A stretch of 48,155 nucleotides of DNA from Archaeoglobaceae archaeon. Its GTDB lineage: Archaea > Halobacteriota > Archaeoglobi > Archaeoglobales > Archaeoglobaceae. The stretch's first letter is position 1; every line of letters starts with the position of its first letter. Positions 27,205 to 36,331 of this stretch are shown piece after piece. Location: assembly GCA_026988525.1 (NCBI GenBank), contig JALSLC010000024.1:1-48155 (forward strand). The letters are read 5' to 3'. The notes below the pieces were generated by a model that was not told the origin of the DNA, ran no database searches, and worked only from the letters and a program-made list of their open reading frames with translations. A program made the position numbers and the translations under genes.

Positions 27205-27835
27205 TAGAGTTAATGCAACATATAACCATGCAAGTTGAATACAGAGAGGAGCAAGATTTGTCGTCAAACCTTACAAATTTTGCGTTTGCTTTTTTAAAAG
27301 TATTTAAAGTCTCTTCTTCAAAATTTCCTTTTGGAAAAGCCCCTATACAGATTGTGTTTGCAGTAACAACATGTTTACAGAATTTATCTTTTTCTCCATT
27401 TTCACTTAAAACAACTACTTTTCCTTTAAGTACATCTTCAAGTTTATAGTTTAAAATTTCAAGTAGAACTTTTCCATTTATTTCAATTTTTCCAGTTTTA
27501 AACAGTTTTTCCATCAATCCTCTAAATCTTTCGTAAGTTCGTGGCAATCTCGTATTTTTATTTACCCAAATAATCTTATCAGCAATTGTATGAACAAAGA
27601 TTTCGTCAAACAATTGAGAATCCAAAGCTAAAAGTAAACACCTATGTATAATATCTGGTCTTCCCCTCTTTTCAGCATTTCTAAGCTTTCTTATTGCTCT
27701 GTAATGCAAGTAATCTTCAAGTAGCATTTCTTCGATCTTTTTTCTTCTAATTCTTGAAGATTTAATTACATCAACATGGTGGTGTATTGTTTTAGGTATT
27801 AACTCAAGAGAAGAATCAACAAAAATCAATCTCAC
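27191..27835 (-). CDS. nep1: Ribosome biogenesis rRNA methyltransferase Nep1
   Basis: Nep1 (Emg1) is a SPOUT-class enzyme that N1-methylates a pseudouridine in the small-subunit rRNA, in archaea and eukaryotes. The 214-residue product shows 'SRIRRKKIEEMLLEDYLHYRAI', 'RGRPDIIH', 'VNKNTRLPRTYERFRGLME' (about 115-133) and the knot region 'VTANTICIGAFPKGNF' (about 158-173). Start is GTG 27835 with no ribosome binding site, suggesting a leaderless transcript. It is convergent with livM. Confidence 0.93.
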   Translation of the reverse strand: MRLIFVDSSLELIPKTIHHHVDVIKSSRIRRKKIEEMLLEDYLHYRAIRKLRNAEKRGRPDIIHRCLLLALDSQLFDEIFVHTIADKIIWVNKNTRLPRTYERFRGLMEKLFKTGKIEINGKVLLEILNYKLEDVLKGKVVVLSENGEKDKFCKHVVTANTICIGAFPKGNFEEETLNTFKKANAKFVRFDDKSCSSLYSTCMVICCINSINGV

Positions 27836-27945
27836 GATATATTTTGGTCAATTCTGCAAATAAAGTTTTCTGTAGTTTATTGAGAAAAATTTATAATATC
27901 TATTGAACAAAAAATAATTAGAAAACTATTATGGAGGTGATAATG

Positions 27946-28554
27946 ATGGAAGTTATTGCAAAACCAAAAGGTGGAAACATAGACAAAATGGCTGAAAAAG
28001 TATTTATGGAAAGTATAAATATACTTGGTGGATTGAAAAAACTCGTTCAATATAGAAATCTTACTTGGTTACCTTCTCTCGCTGAAGCTGCTTACGTTGT
28101 GGTTTTAAAGAATGAAGCTGCAAAAACTTACAAAGAAATAGCTGAAATACTTGGAATTACGGAAACTACAGCAAGAAACATTGCTACAGCTGATGAAGAG
28201 AAAGTTATAGAGTACATAGAAGGAGAATTGGAAGAAAGACCTAAGGAGCACATAGCTGGAGGTATTGCAAAACTTGCATACAAAAAATTAAAGGAGAGTG
28301 GAAAATTGTATGAAGGAGATGAAGTTGTAATAGGTGGTGAAGAAATAGAAGTTTTAGACATTGACTGGGCAGTACACGTTTTAGCAAAAATAAAGGGTGT
28401 AGATTTCCCAGCCAATAAGGATGTTTTGGAGGAGAGGCTTAAAGGAATGGTTATAAAAGGTAAGAGAATAGAAGATATACTCGAAAAATTAGAGTATCCA
28501 ATCAAAAGTCCAGCTGAATTGCTACATGGAATAAAAGTTAATCTTGAATCTTAA
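27946..28554 (+). CDS. Archaeal helix-turn-helix regulator (KaiC-linked type)
   Basis: The 202-residue protein resembles the archaeal COG1318 predicted regulators with the domain often found near KaiC-like genes. It has 'AEAAYVVVLKNEAAKTYKEIAEILGITETTARNIA' (split here for reading at about residues 47-81), which contains a helix-turn-helix 'YKEIAEILGITETTARNI'. A C-terminal region follows with 'EEIEVLDIDWAVHVLAKIKG'. GGAGGTGA at 27933-27940 lies five bases before ATG 27946, which therefore is preferred over ATG 27931 and 27943. No KaiC gene is adjacent. Target unknown. Confidence 0.72.
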   Translation: MEVIAKPKGGNIDKMAEKVFMESINILGGLKKLVQYRNLTWLPSLAEAAYVVVLKNEAAKTYKEIAEILGITETTARNIATADEEKVIEYIEGELEERPKEHIAGGIAKLAYKKLKESGKLYEGDEVVIGGEEIEVLDIDWAVHVLAKIKGVDFPANKDVLEERLKGMVIKGKRIEDILEKLEYPIKSPAELLHGIKVNLES

Positions 28555-28604
28555 TTTTTAAATTAATTTTAATTATTGTTTTACTTTTAATAGGGGAATA
28601 TAAA

Positions 28605-28638
28605 ATTTAGTAAGGTGATACAAATTATCACACTAAAT
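28605..28638. promoter_or_regulatory. Imperfect inverted repeat upstream of ilvE
   Basis: The left arm ATTTAGTAAGGTGATA and the right arm TATCACACTAAAT are inverted copies, with three extra bases in the left arm, separated by CAAAT. The element lies 42-75 bases before the ilvE ATG. It sits just upstream of a TATA-like CTTTTTAATT at about 28649-28658. A regulator binding site (dimeric) is the simplest reading. A folded RNA element is less likely because the repeat appears to precede the transcription start. Confidence 0.45.
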
Positions 28639-28679
28639 AATGCAAAACTTTTTAATTCCATATACCTATTAAAGAAGAC

Positions 28680-29558
28680 ATGTCGGAATTACTGGTTTAT
28701 CTAAATGGAGAATTTGTTCCAGAGAGTGAAGCAAAGATAAGCGTTTTTGATCACGGATTTTTATATGGAGATGGTGTTTTCGAAGGGATAAGAGCTTACA
28801 ATGGTAAAGTTTTCAAGTTAGATGAACACTTGGATAGAATGTACGATTGTGCAAAAGTTATAAAACTTAAAATACCTTTGAGCAAGGAAGAATTCAAAGA
28901 AGCTATTTTGGAAACTTTGCGTAAAAATAATTTGAGAGATGCATACATAAGGCCTATAGTTACAAGAGGTATAGGAGATTTGGGTTTAAATCCTGATATA
29001 TGTACCAATTCTAACGTTATTATAATAACAAAACCTTGGGGTGCTATGTATGGCAATCTTTATGAGAAGGGTTTAAAGGCTATTACGGTTACGATTAGAA
29101 GAAATGCAATTGATTCTTTGCCACCTAACATAAAGTCATTAAACTATCTGAACAACATTTTAGCTAAAATTGAGGCTAATGCAAAAGGAGGAGATGAAGC
29201 CATATTTTTAGATCACAATGGGTATGTTAGTGAGGGTAGTGGAGACAATGTATTTATTGTAAAAAATGGTGTTGTCTATACACCTCCAACACTAAACAAC
29301 TTAAGAGGTATAACAAGAGCAGTTACAATAGAAATCATAGAAAGATTGGGTATTCCTTTTAAAGAGGTAAATTTAGGTTTATTTGATTTGTACTCTGCTG
29401 ATGAAATGTTTGTAACTGGAACTGCTGCGGAGATATGTCCTATAACCATTATAGACGGTAGAATTATTGGTAATGGTAAGCCGGGTGAAATAACGAAAAA
29501 ACTTATGCAGGAATTTAGGAAAATAGTGGATAATGAAGGTACACCAATATACGATTAA
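28680..29558 (+). CDS. ilvE: Branched-chain amino acid aminotransferase
   Basis: IlvE is a PLP-dependent class IV aminotransferase that transfers amino groups between glutamate and branched-chain keto acids. The 292-residue product begins '[37 protein letters not shown]' in family style. The PLP lysine lies in '[17 protein letters not shown]' (about residue 159). '[20 protein letters not shown]' and '[16 protein letters not shown]' are further hallmarks. The ATG has no ribosome binding site and a TATA-like box about 28 bases upstream, so the mRNA is probably leaderless. An inverted repeat lies upstream. It may work with the liv-type transporter. Confidence 0.93.
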   Translation: MSELLVYLNGEFVPESEAKISVFDHGFLYGDGVFEGIRAYNGKVFKLDEHLDRMYDCAKVIKLKIPLSKEEFKEAILETLRKNNLRDAYIRPIVTRGIGDLGLNPDICTNSNVIIITKPWGAMYGNLYEKGLKAITVTIRRNAIDSLPPNIKSLNYLNNILAKIEANAKGGDEAIFLDHNGYVSEGSGDNVFIVKNGVVYTPPTLNNLRGITRAVTIEIIERLGIPFKEVNLGLFDLYSADEMFVTGTAAEICPITIIDGRIIGNGKPGEITKKLMQEFRKIVDNEGTPIYD

Positions 29559-29674
29559 AATTTTTATAAATATTTTTAATATCTATTCAACTCTACAACC
29601 CAATAATGTGGAAAATAACAATAGCTTAAACATCAAGACAAAATTAATTTAACTATTTTTTAAACATTGTTCTC

Positions 29675-29986
29675 ATGAAAAGAAAGACTGCTGGATGGGT
29701 TATATGGACCGCGAACCTTGACAAAAAGTTAAGCAAAAAAGAAGGTAGAAAAATACCCAAGAAACTCGCTTCCCCCAGAGTTAGATTACAAGAGTTAATA
29801 GAAGCTTGCTCATCCTTAAATCTTAGATTTATAGCAGAGGAAAAAAAGTATCCAAGATGCTGGTGGATGGAAGGTGGGAGAGTTATTGTTGAAAAAACTA
29901 AACCCAAGCCCGTTCTTATGAGAGAAATTGCCAAAAAAATTAAAGAAATTAGAAAGGAAAAAGAAGAAAGGAGGAAAAGAAAGTAA
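29675..29986 (+). CDS. srp19: Signal recognition particle 19 kDa protein SRP19
   Basis: SRP19 binds 7S RNA and helps assemble the archaeal/eukaryotic signal recognition particle. The 103-residue basic protein shows 'VIWTANLDKKLSKKEGRKIPKKLA' in part (about residues 9-32), 'SPRVRLQELIEAC' and 'EEKKYPRCWWMEGGRVIVE', all typical. The C-terminal 25 residues are a highly charged Lys/Glu/Arg helix. Its TAA stop is followed immediately by the ATG of the tRNA methyltransferase gene, so the two are co-translated. Confidence 0.94.
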   Translation: MKRKTAGWVIWTANLDKKLSKKEGRKIPKKLASPRVRLQELIEACSSLNLRFIAEEKKYPRCWWMEGGRVIVEKTKPKPVLMREIAKKIKEIRKEKEERRKRK

Positions 29987-31000
29987 ATGCTGTATGCTTT
30001 TTTGCTGTCTGGAGAAAATCCTGAACTCGCAAGAGCTGAAATAGAGTACTTACTATCACTGACTAATCCAAAAAAGTTTGGAAGAGTTTTAGTTTACTCT
30101 GGGGAAGTTAATAATTTGAAAAGATTAGCTCTAACAAAAGAAGTTGTTAAAGTTTATTCTATCTGCAAACTTGAAGATTTAAAAGATATTTTTGATAGCT
30201 TAGCAGAATATATGTTGCTAATCGGAAAAACATGCTGTGTTAGAGTAAAATACTTTTCACCCGGATCTATGGTTTTGGGCGATGCAAATATAAAATCTGA
30301 AAGTAAAATAAATAAAATAAATAATACAGAACTTGAAAAAGAACTTGGAGCTATATTATGGAGAAAAGGTGTAAAAATTAGCGTTTCCAAACCAGAAAAC
30401 ATTATAAGAGTTTACATCTTTCCAGATTCAACCGTTATTGTAGGATTACTCGTTTTTAAACTAAATACCAAAGAATATTCTGAGAGACATCCTGAAAAAA
30501 GACCTTTTTTTAGGCCGGGAGTTATGCTTCCCAAACTCTGCAGAGCTATTGTTAACATAGCTTTGAGAGCAGGCTCATTACTTGATCCAATGTGTGGAAC
30601 GGGAGGATTTTTAATAGAAGCTTATCTATCAGGATTGAACGCATGCGGTGTTGAACTGTATCCTGAAATAGCAAGAGGTTGTAAAATCAATCTTGATTTT
30701 CTAAAAATTAATGCAGAAGTTCTATGTGGAAACGCTTTGAACCTACCTTTTAAGGATGAAAGTTTTAACGCTATAGCAACTGACTTTCCATATTTTCAAT
30801 CTTCAAAAAGTGTTTTTGATTGTGAAACCATATATTCAAAGGCTCCTGAGGAGTTTTATAGAGTATTAAAACCGAATAGTAGAGCTGTAGTAGTTACAAA
30901 TAGGGACATGGATTTTTCACCGTTAAAGATTATCGACATATACCGAATTAAAGTTCACAGTAGTTTAATTAGAAGAATTTACGTACTTGAAAAATCGTGA
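29987..31000 (+). CDS. tRNA (guanine-10-N2) methyltransferase, Trm-G10/Trm11 type
   Basis: The protein has an N-terminal THUMP-like RNA-binding region and a C-terminal Rossmann methyltransferase domain, 337 residues, as in archaeal Trm-G10. It includes 'RPFFRPGVMLPKLCRAIVNIA' in part (about 168-188), motif I 'LLDPMCGTGGFLIEA' (about 198-212) and 'GVELYPEIARGC'. The catalytic motif IV reads DFPYF where DPPYG is usual, an odd change at a normally strict position. ATG 29987 follows the srp19 stop with no gap. It would modify G10 of tRNA for stability. Confidence 0.85.
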   Translation: MLYAFLLSGENPELARAEIEYLLSLTNPKKFGRVLVYSGEVNNLKRLALTKEVVKVYSICKLEDLKDIFDSLAEYMLLIGKTCCVRVKYFSPGSMVLGDANIKSESKINKINNTELEKELGAILWRKGVKISVSKPENIIRVYIFPDSTVIVGLLVFKLNTKEYSERHPEKRPFFRPGVMLPKLCRAIVNIALRAGSLLDPMCGTGGFLIEAYLSGLNACGVELYPEIARGCKINLDFLKINAEVLCGNALNLPFKDESFNAIATDFPYFQSSKSVFDCETIYSKAPEEFYRVLKPNSRAVVVTNRDMDFSPLKIIDIYRIKVHSSLIRRIYVLEKS

Positions 31001-31069
31001 ATAAACGTTTAAAACCGTAAACATTAAACACCCTTTTAAGCTGTGCTAACTCTTGTTGGAGGTGACAGA

Positions 31070-32827
31070 TTGAAGGAAGAAAGTATGATAAGCTTATATA
31101 AAGAATTTATCAATATAAATAATTTAGAAGATAAGAAAAAAAGAAAAGAAGAACTAAAAAAATTTTTTGATAAATTAAATAAAACAAACTTGCCTGAGAA
31201 CTTCAACTGGGTAACTGATGTTTTTGAAGGAATACACGTTAAAGAGAGAGGTGAGAAAAAAGCTTTAATTTGGTATGACATGGATCTTGATGTTAGAAAA
31301 GAATTCTGCTACAAAGATTTGAAGAAAGAGTACGACAAACTTCTTAGTTTTTTGAGAGATAATGGAATTAAAAAGGGAAATGGATTATATATAATGCTTC
31401 CAACTATTCCTGAAACTTGGATATCTATATTTGCATCTCTTAAAGGCGGGTTTGTTGCAGTGCCTACAGCTACAACTATGGTAGAAAGAGAGTTAGAATA
31501 TAGATTTAATGTTTATCCCCCGAATGCTATAATAGCTGATGAAAGTTCTGCAAAAGTAATTGATAGAGCTCTTGAAAAGAGCAAAGAAAATCCATTAAAA
31601 ATTGTTGTAGGAGAAAGAAATGGATGGATTAGTTATGAGGATATAGATGGCGGTAAAGCTGAAGGAGAAAAAACAAAGATAAATGATATTGTTTTCAACT
31701 TTTTTACATCTGGAACTACTGGTTTACCAAAAATGGTGGGCCATACAGCAATAAGTTATCCTCTTGGACATTTATCCACAGCATACATGATAGGTATCAA
31801 TACAGATGATATACACACTAATTTAAGTGCGCCTGGGTGGGCTAAGTTTGCTTGGAGCTCCTTTTTTGCACCGTTTATTATGGGTGCAACAGTTTTTGGA
31901 GTAAACTATAGAAAATTTGTACCAGACATGTATTTAGAAGTCATTTCAGAAAATTCAATAAATACTTTCTGCGCACCACCCACTGCTTGGAGAATATTTA
32001 TGTTGCAAAAGCTTAACAACTACGATTTCTCGTCCCTTAGAGAAGTTATGAGTGCTGGTGAACCTCTTAATCCCGAAATAATAAACACTTGGAAAAAATA
32101 TACTGGAACAATAATTAGAGATTTTTATGGGCAGACTGAAAGCACAGCTATGATAGGCAACCCTCCATGGGTAAAAGAAGTATTACCCGGATCTTTTGGT
32201 TTTCCCGGATACATGCATGACATTGCTTTAGTAGATGATGAAAGAAACTTGATAGAAAAACCGGGTGAAGTTGGACAGATCGTAGTTAGATTAGATAGAT
32301 GGAGACCTATTGGTTTGTTTTCTGGATACATTGGTGACGAAGAAAAAACAAAAATGGTATTTAGAAACAATATGTACTATACTGGAGATAAAGCTTACTT
32401 TGATGAGAAGGGCTACTGGTGGTTTGTTGGGAGGGCTGATGATGTTATAAAAACTTCAGACTACAGGGTTGGTCCGTTTGAGGTAGAAAGTGCATTGATA
32501 GAACATCCTGCAGTTGCAGAAGCCGCAGTTATTGGAAGTCCTGACCCAATAAGATGGCAAGTAGTAAAAGCTTTTATAGTGCTAAAACCGGGATACGAGC
32601 CAAGTGATGAGCTTGCAGTAGATATTTTTGAACACTGTTCAAAAAATCTTGCTAAATACAAGATACCAAGAATAATAGAGTTTGTTCAAGAACTACCAAA
32701 AACGATAAGTGGGAAAATAAAGAGGAATGAGCTAAGGAGGATAGAAGAGAATAGAAGAAAAGAAGGTATAAAAGGGGAGTATGAGTACTTTTATTCAGAA
32801 TTAAAAGAAAAATATAAGAAAAAATAG
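31070..32827 (+). CDS. AMP-forming acyl-CoA synthetase (medium-chain/acetyl type)
   Basis: The 585-residue adenylate-forming enzyme activates a carboxylic acid to its CoA thioester through an acyl-AMP. It has 'FFTSGTTGLPKMVGH' (A3, about residues 211-225), 'SAGEPLNPEI', 'DFYGQTES' (A5), 'YYTGDKAY' (A7), 'GRADDVIKTSDYRVGPFE' (A8) and 'PKTISGKIKRNELR' (A10, with the catalytic lysine). A8 normally reads SGYRIG and here is SDYRVG, Gly to Asp. The start is TTG 31070 because GGAGGTGA at 31058-31065 precedes it by four bases. GTG 31043 lies before that site. The substrate cannot be read from sequence. Acetate, short-chain or aromatic acids are possible. Confidence 0.9.
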   Translation: MKEESMISLYKEFININNLEDKKKRKEELKKFFDKLNKTNLPENFNWVTDVFEGIHVKERGEKKALIWYDMDLDVRKEFCYKDLKKEYDKLLSFLRDNGIKKGNGLYIMLPTIPETWISIFASLKGGFVAVPTATTMVERELEYRFNVYPPNAIIADESSAKVIDRALEKSKENPLKIVVGERNGWISYEDIDGGKAEGEKTKINDIVFNFFTSGTTGLPKMVGHTAISYPLGHLSTAYMIGINTDDIHTNLSAPGWAKFAWSSFFAPFIMGATVFGVNYRKFVPDMYLEVISENSINTFCAPPTAWRIFMLQKLNNYDFSSLREVMSAGEPLNPEIINTWKKYTGTIIRDFYGQTESTAMIGNPPWVKEVLPGSFGFPGYMHDIALVDDERNLIEKPGEVGQIVVRLDRWRPIGLFSGYIGDEEKTKMVFRNNMYYTGDKAYFDEKGYWWFVGRADDVIKTSDYRVGPFEVESALIEHPAVAEAAVIGSPDPIRWQVVKAFIVLKPGYEPSDELAVDIFEHCSKNLAKYKIPRIIEFVQELPKTISGKIKRNELRRIEENRRKEGIKGEYEYFYSELKEKYKKK

Positions 32828-32843
32828 TTTACTAATTTTTTAA

Positions 32844-35783
32844 TCATTCAGCATATATTGCCGGTTTTCCGGGCATAGAAGTTTTTCTTTTATCCTCAGG
32901 AACTTTATTTTCTTCAAGTGATATTTTTACACCTAACTCTCTTTCAAGAAATTCTTTGTTCTCTTCTATAATCTTTCTTTCATTGAGTTCAACTATTTCT
33001 TTTTCTTTTAATACCTTTTTAACAAAGTTTGAGATTTCTTTGCCCATTTTTCTCCACTTTTCATCTTTCATCAATTCTTTCATTGCATTTTTGAAGTTTC
33101 CAGCTTTCAGAGCAATTTTTGCAACCTCAGTTTTCCACTCTTCTGCGGGAGCTATATAAACTGATTTTGCATCAACAAACTTTAAAACTTCTTTTATGTC
33201 GTTTATTAGAGCTTTTATATATTCTTCTGCTACTTCTGCAATTCTATCAACTTTACTTTCATCGTAAGTTGGATATTTCTCCAAGCTAATGAAACTGTTA
33301 TGCTTCCAGTGCCATATCTCTTCGCATATATGAGGTATAAACGGAGTTAGTAGTTTTAACCATTCATCAAAGATTATTTGTGGATTTTTACCACCCCTTC
33401 TTAAGTACCATTTTACGTCATTCATAACTTCAAAGAATGCTGAATTCACGGCCCTTCTTGTTTGTAAGTTTTCCATAGCCTCTCTCGTATCTTTTATTGC
33501 TTTTTGTATTCTGCTTATTAACCACCTATCCAAGTAAGATTCGTTTTTCACATCTCTTATATAGTATTCATTCATGAGAGCGTAAAATTTTCTAAGATTT
33601 GTTGCTAAGCTTTCAACATCTTTTCTTCTCCAATCTGCATCGTTATCGTATTCTGCAGCGTGCAATATATACATCCTTGTGACATCAGCTCCAAATTCTT
33701 CTACTGCTTTTTTCATTGTTAGTAGTGGGCCCTTGCTTTTACTCATCTTCTTTCCTTCCAAGCTAACGTAACCATTTACTGCTATTGCTTTTGGCCATAA
33801 GTCTGGTGGAAATATTGCTACATGATGAAAGAGAAAGAAAAGCAGGTGGTTAGCCACTAAATCCTTACCACTACTTCTTAAATCTACTGGATACCAGTAT
33901 CTAAACTCTTCTCTAACTTTTTCTATTAATTCGGTATCTAAGGATGAAATCTTAGCTACATCCTCTAAATTGCCCTTTCCAAGAAATATGTAGTCCAGCA
34001 ATTCTGGTTTTATATTTTCAGCCTTTATTTTTCCATTGTTGATAAACTTTGCAAGAATGTAGTAACACATGTAAATCGTTGAATCTGATAAACTCTCTAT
34101 CAACCACTCTTTATCCCAAGGTATTCTTGTACCTAATCCTTTTCTTCTTGCACACGCCTTATCTTTCAACCACTCAATTTTGTTTCTAAATTCATTTTTA
34201 TAGTAATCAGGAATAATTTTCATTCTCTCAAGGAGTTCTAGAACTCTTTCTTTCCAATCCGGTCTTGAATAATTTAAAAACCACTGATCTCTTACTATTT
34301 TAACCACACACTTAGCACCGCACCTACAAATAACGGGTTTTTCACTGAATTCATAAAAAATATCTCCAATTCCAAGCTCTATTAAATCTCTTTGGAGTAC
34401 ATCTTTAACTTTTGATACGGGCATTCCGGGGTAGAGTGTATTATCTAAGAGTATACCTTTATGGAATTCTTTTCTATATACTATTTTTGTTGCTTTATCA
34501 AGAAGATCACTTTCTTTTTGACTTTTTATGTTTAGTTCTTCTGAAATTTCTTTTGCAGGAATTTTGTAATTTTCACCTTCAATTTTTATTAAGGTTATAG
34601 GTTCAACATTAGCAATCTCTAAATCTTTTTTTAATTCTTCAAGAGCTATGTAGTCGTATGGAGCATGAGCTGGGACACTCATAACAACACCAGTTGCATT
34701 GTCAGTATCTACAAACTCTGCTGGAAGTATAGGTACTACTACCAATCTTAAAGATGGATTAAATTGTTTTATAAGTTCTTCAACTATAATTTCTAAGTTT
34801 TCTACAATCTTGGCTATTCTCTCCTTTCTATCCGCCAAATTACATACTTCTTTTAATAAGTTCTCAATTTTAGAATTTTTGAGACTTTTTACCAGCTCTT
34901 CAGCGAGCATTCCTACGAGAACAGGATTTACTACAAGTTTTCCAATTAGTTCTTTTCCTTTAAATTCTTTTATTAATTTAACACTTTTTTCCTGATGAAC
35001 TAATTTTTCTGCTGCTTCTTTACTTAGAACCCATTTCTCACCATTCACATCTGCAAGAACGTACACACCATTCGGGTTTACCCATAAGTTAGTAACACCA
35101 AATACTGTTTCAGGTCTCAGCGTTGCACATGGAAAAACAATTAGACCATCTTCAAAACTGTAAAGTTTGATTACGGTAAAATCGACTATTGTTGCATTTT
35201 CTCCCTTCATTAAATCGTGATCTTCAACAGGGTTTTCATCATTTGGACAATATCTCACTGGATGTGAACCTTTAACAACCAGATTCTTCTCTTTGAGCTT
35301 CCAGTACTGCCATTCTATGAACTTTTGGTAGGGTTCATCCATAGTAGTAAAAACTCTTCTCCAATCTATGGAATATCCTATGGATTTTAGAGCTTTTGTA
35401 GCTTCTTTTGAGAAGTAATCTACTATCTTTTCTGGTGTATCAAGTTTGAGTAAATCCTCTAATGGGACGTCATGATATGTTGTATATACTCTTATTGTTT
35501 CTGGATCTTTCTTTGCTATCCTCTCTGCTAATCCGATAATTGGTGTACCTGTAACGTGATAACCCATTGGGAACAGAACGTTGTACCCATTCATTCTCAT
35601 ATATCTCGCTATAGCATCTCCAATAGTTAGAGTTCTAGTGTGCCCGGCATGTAAATTTCCATTTAAGTATGGATAAGGTATAGTAATGAAGAATTTTGGT
35701 CTTTCGTCAGGTTCAGCTTCAAAAATTCTATTCTTACTCCATTCTTCCTGCCACTTTCTCTCTATTGATTGAAAATCTATCAT
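32844..35783 (-). CDS. leuS: Leucyl-tRNA synthetase, archaeal type
   Basis: LeuRS charges tRNA-Leu. The 979-residue class I enzyme has the HIGH-type motif 'GNLHAGHTRTLTIGDA' (about residues 40-55), 'GYHVTGTPIIGLAERIAK', the editing domain region 'TLRPETVFGVTNLWVNP' (about 230-246) and the 'KMSKSKGPLLT' motif (about 690). The C-terminal anticodon and archaeal-specific domains follow. The length is normal. It is convergent with the acyl-CoA synthetase gene, 16 bases apart. A tRNA-Leu gene lies 1.5 kb further on. Confidence 0.96.
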   Translation of the reverse strand: MIDFQSIERKWQEEWSKNRIFEAEPDERPKFFITIPYPYLNGNLHAGHTRTLTIGDAIARYMRMNGYNVLFPMGYHVTGTPIIGLAERIAKKDPETIRVYTTYHDVPLEDLLKLDTPEKIVDYFSKEATKALKSIGYSIDWRRVFTTMDEPYQKFIEWQYWKLKEKNLVVKGSHPVRYCPNDENPVEDHDLMKGENATIVDFTVIKLYSFEDGLIVFPCATLRPETVFGVTNLWVNPNGVYVLADVNGEKWVLSKEAAEKLVHQEKSVKLIKEFKGKELIGKLVVNPVLVGMLAEELVKSLKNSKIENLLKEVCNLADRKERIAKIVENLEIIVEELIKQFNPSLRLVVVPILPAEFVDTDNATGVVMSVPAHAPYDYIALEELKKDLEIANVEPITLIKIEGENYKIPAKEISEELNIKSQKESDLLDKATKIVYRKEFHKGILLDNTLYPGMPVSKVKDVLQRDLIELGIGDIFYEFSEKPVICRCGAKCVVKIVRDQWFLNYSRPDWKERVLELLERMKIIPDYYKNEFRNKIEWLKDKACARRKGLGTRIPWDKEWLIESLSDSTIYMCYYILAKFINNGKIKAENIKPELLDYIFLGKGNLEDVAKISSLDTELIEKVREEFRYWYPVDLRSSGKDLVANHLLFFLFHHVAIFPPDLWPKAIAVNGYVSLEGKKMSKSKGPLLTMKKAVEEFGADVTRMYILHAAEYDNDADWRRKDVESLATNLRKFYALMNEYYIRDVKNESYLDRWLISRIQKAIKDTREAMENLQTRRAVNSAFFEVMNDVKWYLRRGGKNPQIIFDEWLKLLTPFIPHICEEIWHWKHNSFISLEKYPTYDESKVDRIAEVAEEYIKALINDIKEVLKFVDAKSVYIAPAEEWKTEVAKIALKAGNFKNAMKELMKDEKWRKMGKEISNFVKKVLKEKEIVELNERKIIEENKEFLERELGVKISLEENKVPEDKRKTSMPGKPAIYAE

Positions 35784-35824
35784 GTTCTAAGAATTTCATG
35801 AAGGCTTTAAAAAGTTTGAGCAAA

Positions 35825-36295
35825 TCAGTAACTCCAGTTAATATCCCAGACAATATTAGTATGGGCTTCAGCTAACTCTCTTCCATCTTTAAGTACTTGA
35901 ATAACTACAAGCATTCGATCCCCCTTTTTTGGAACGCTTTTAGGACTTTTAAATCCAATATATGCTATTATTTTTCCTTGCTTGGTTAGAGGGAGATATG
36001 TAGAAGGTGTAACTCTCAAGCCCAACTCTTTCATACTTTTAACACCACTCATGTCGTAAGCATACAAAATTATGCCAGTCATAGGTGTGTTGTACCATGG
36101 ATACAGTGTAGGAGCTTTATTTTTTGAAATTAAAGTAGCTTTTGCGTACTCTATTTTTAGAATATGTTTGTTTCCAGCAATATAATGATCAAAACAAACT
36201 TCTATTGCAGGTAGCTTCTTTTCATGCATTACGCAACCTGAAAAAGTTAGTGATACAATCACTCCAAGAATTAACAAGATCTTTATGTATTTCAT
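35825..36295 (-). CDS. Predicted lipoprotein of unknown function
   Basis: A 156-residue protein with a lipoprotein signal (MKYIKILLILGVIVSLTFSGC, split here: lipobox FSGC, Cys21). A domain of about 130 residues follows that I do not recognise and that is probably beta-rich. No catalytic motif is visible. It lies alone between leuS and the metallo-beta-lactamase-fold gene, all on the minus strand. Confidence 0.68.
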   Translation of the reverse strand: MKYIKILLILGVIVSLTFSGCVMHEKKLPAIEVCFDHYIAGNKHILKIEYAKATLISKNKAPTLYPWYNTPMTGIILYAYDMSGVKSMKELGLRVTPSTYLPLTKQGKIIAYIGFKSPKSVPKKGDRMLVVIQVLKDGRELAEAHTNIVWDINWSY

Positions 36296-36331
36296 TGATA
36301 AAACTTAATTTAGAGATACTTAAAAATCTTG

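Noticed and set aside
29559-29674. Possible small RNA between ilvE and srp19
   Set aside because: The 116 AT-rich bases show no stable hairpin and no C/D box pair that I can support.
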